From the NCBI RefSeq assembly GCF_008704395.1, contig NZ_CP023695.1:6138001-6202000 (forward strand): a stretch of 64,000 bases of DNA, given 5' to 3'. Positions 63,996 through 64,000 of this stretch are shown in pieces (positions within the stretch are counted from its first letter, which is position 1; each line of letters opens with the position of its first letter). The position numbers were made by a program, and so were the translations under genes. This DNA is from Streptomyces alboniger (lineage in GTDB: Bacteria > Actinomycetota > Actinomycetes > Streptomycetales > Streptomycetaceae). The notes beneath the pieces were generated by a model. The model was not told the DNA's origin. It made no database searches and saw only the letters and a list, made by a program, of their open reading frames with translations.

Positions 63996-64000
63996 GTTAA

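Noticed and set aside
1..64000. tRNA or rRNA genes, insertion sequences, CRISPR arrays, phage genes
   Set aside because: I saw no tRNA-like cloverleaf, transposase motif, regular spacer array or phage protein. The only repeats are intermodular PKS homology and the short elements listed.

Overview
The window is very GC-rich, uses GTG starts and GTGA or TGATG gene overlaps, and carries modular type I polyketide synthase (PKS) genes with actinomycete docking domains. It is almost certainly from Streptomyces or a close relative. Nearly everything in it belongs to one polyketide biosynthetic gene cluster, cut off at the left edge in the middle of a PKS gene.

Layout. From 52584 leftwards (minus strand) lies a colinear assembly line. 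PKS-1 (52584-30958) has a loading ACP plus modules 1-4, PKS-2 (30905-25329) has module 5, PKS-3 (25238-19608) has module 6, and PKS-4 (19296 to beyond position 1) has modules 7-10 and onward. All ten acyltransferase (AT) domains carry the HAFH signature of malonyl-CoA selection. Module 1 has KR plus a dead DH, modules 2-6 have DH-KR, module 7 has only an A-type KR, and modules 8-10 have DH-KR. No ER domain is present. The predicted chain is starter, then a hydroxyl, then a conjugated pentaene, then a hydroxyl of opposite KR type, then at least a triene (the last unit depends on a KR that is truncated here).

Upstream of PKS-1 on the same strand is a discrete acyltransferase (53706-52771). Divergent from it is a plus-strand operon (54084-61238). 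It encodes an amino-acid 2-monooxygenase-type flavin amine oxidase, a fatty-acyl-AMP-ligase (FAAL)-like enzyme, and a complete acyl-CoA carboxylase (beta, epsilon and biotin-carrying alpha subunits). The simplest reading is that an amino acid is oxidatively decarboxylated to an amide and hydrolysed by an amidase not seen here. The acid is then activated by the FAAL-like enzyme and placed on the N-terminal loading ACP of PKS-1, while the carboxylase supplies malonyl-CoA to an all-malonyl line. Two convergent palindromes separate this operon from a DrrAB-type ABC exporter (63063-61340). A divergent type II thioesterase-like gene (63372-63989) has lost its catalytic serine and histidine and carries a TTA codon.

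The most striking non-coding signal is a shared promoter design. Five promoters (upstream of PKS-4, PKS-1, the discrete AT, the amine oxidase and the ABC exporter) each carry a TAGGGG-type element. Its first G of the GGGG run is exactly 28 bp upstream of the first T of a TANNNT -10 box, with at least one further copy 9-10 bp upstream. This defines a putative pathway regulon whose activator is not encoded in the window. Several PKS segments of about 275-530 bp are identical or nearly so between modules, which suggests recent intragenic recombination.
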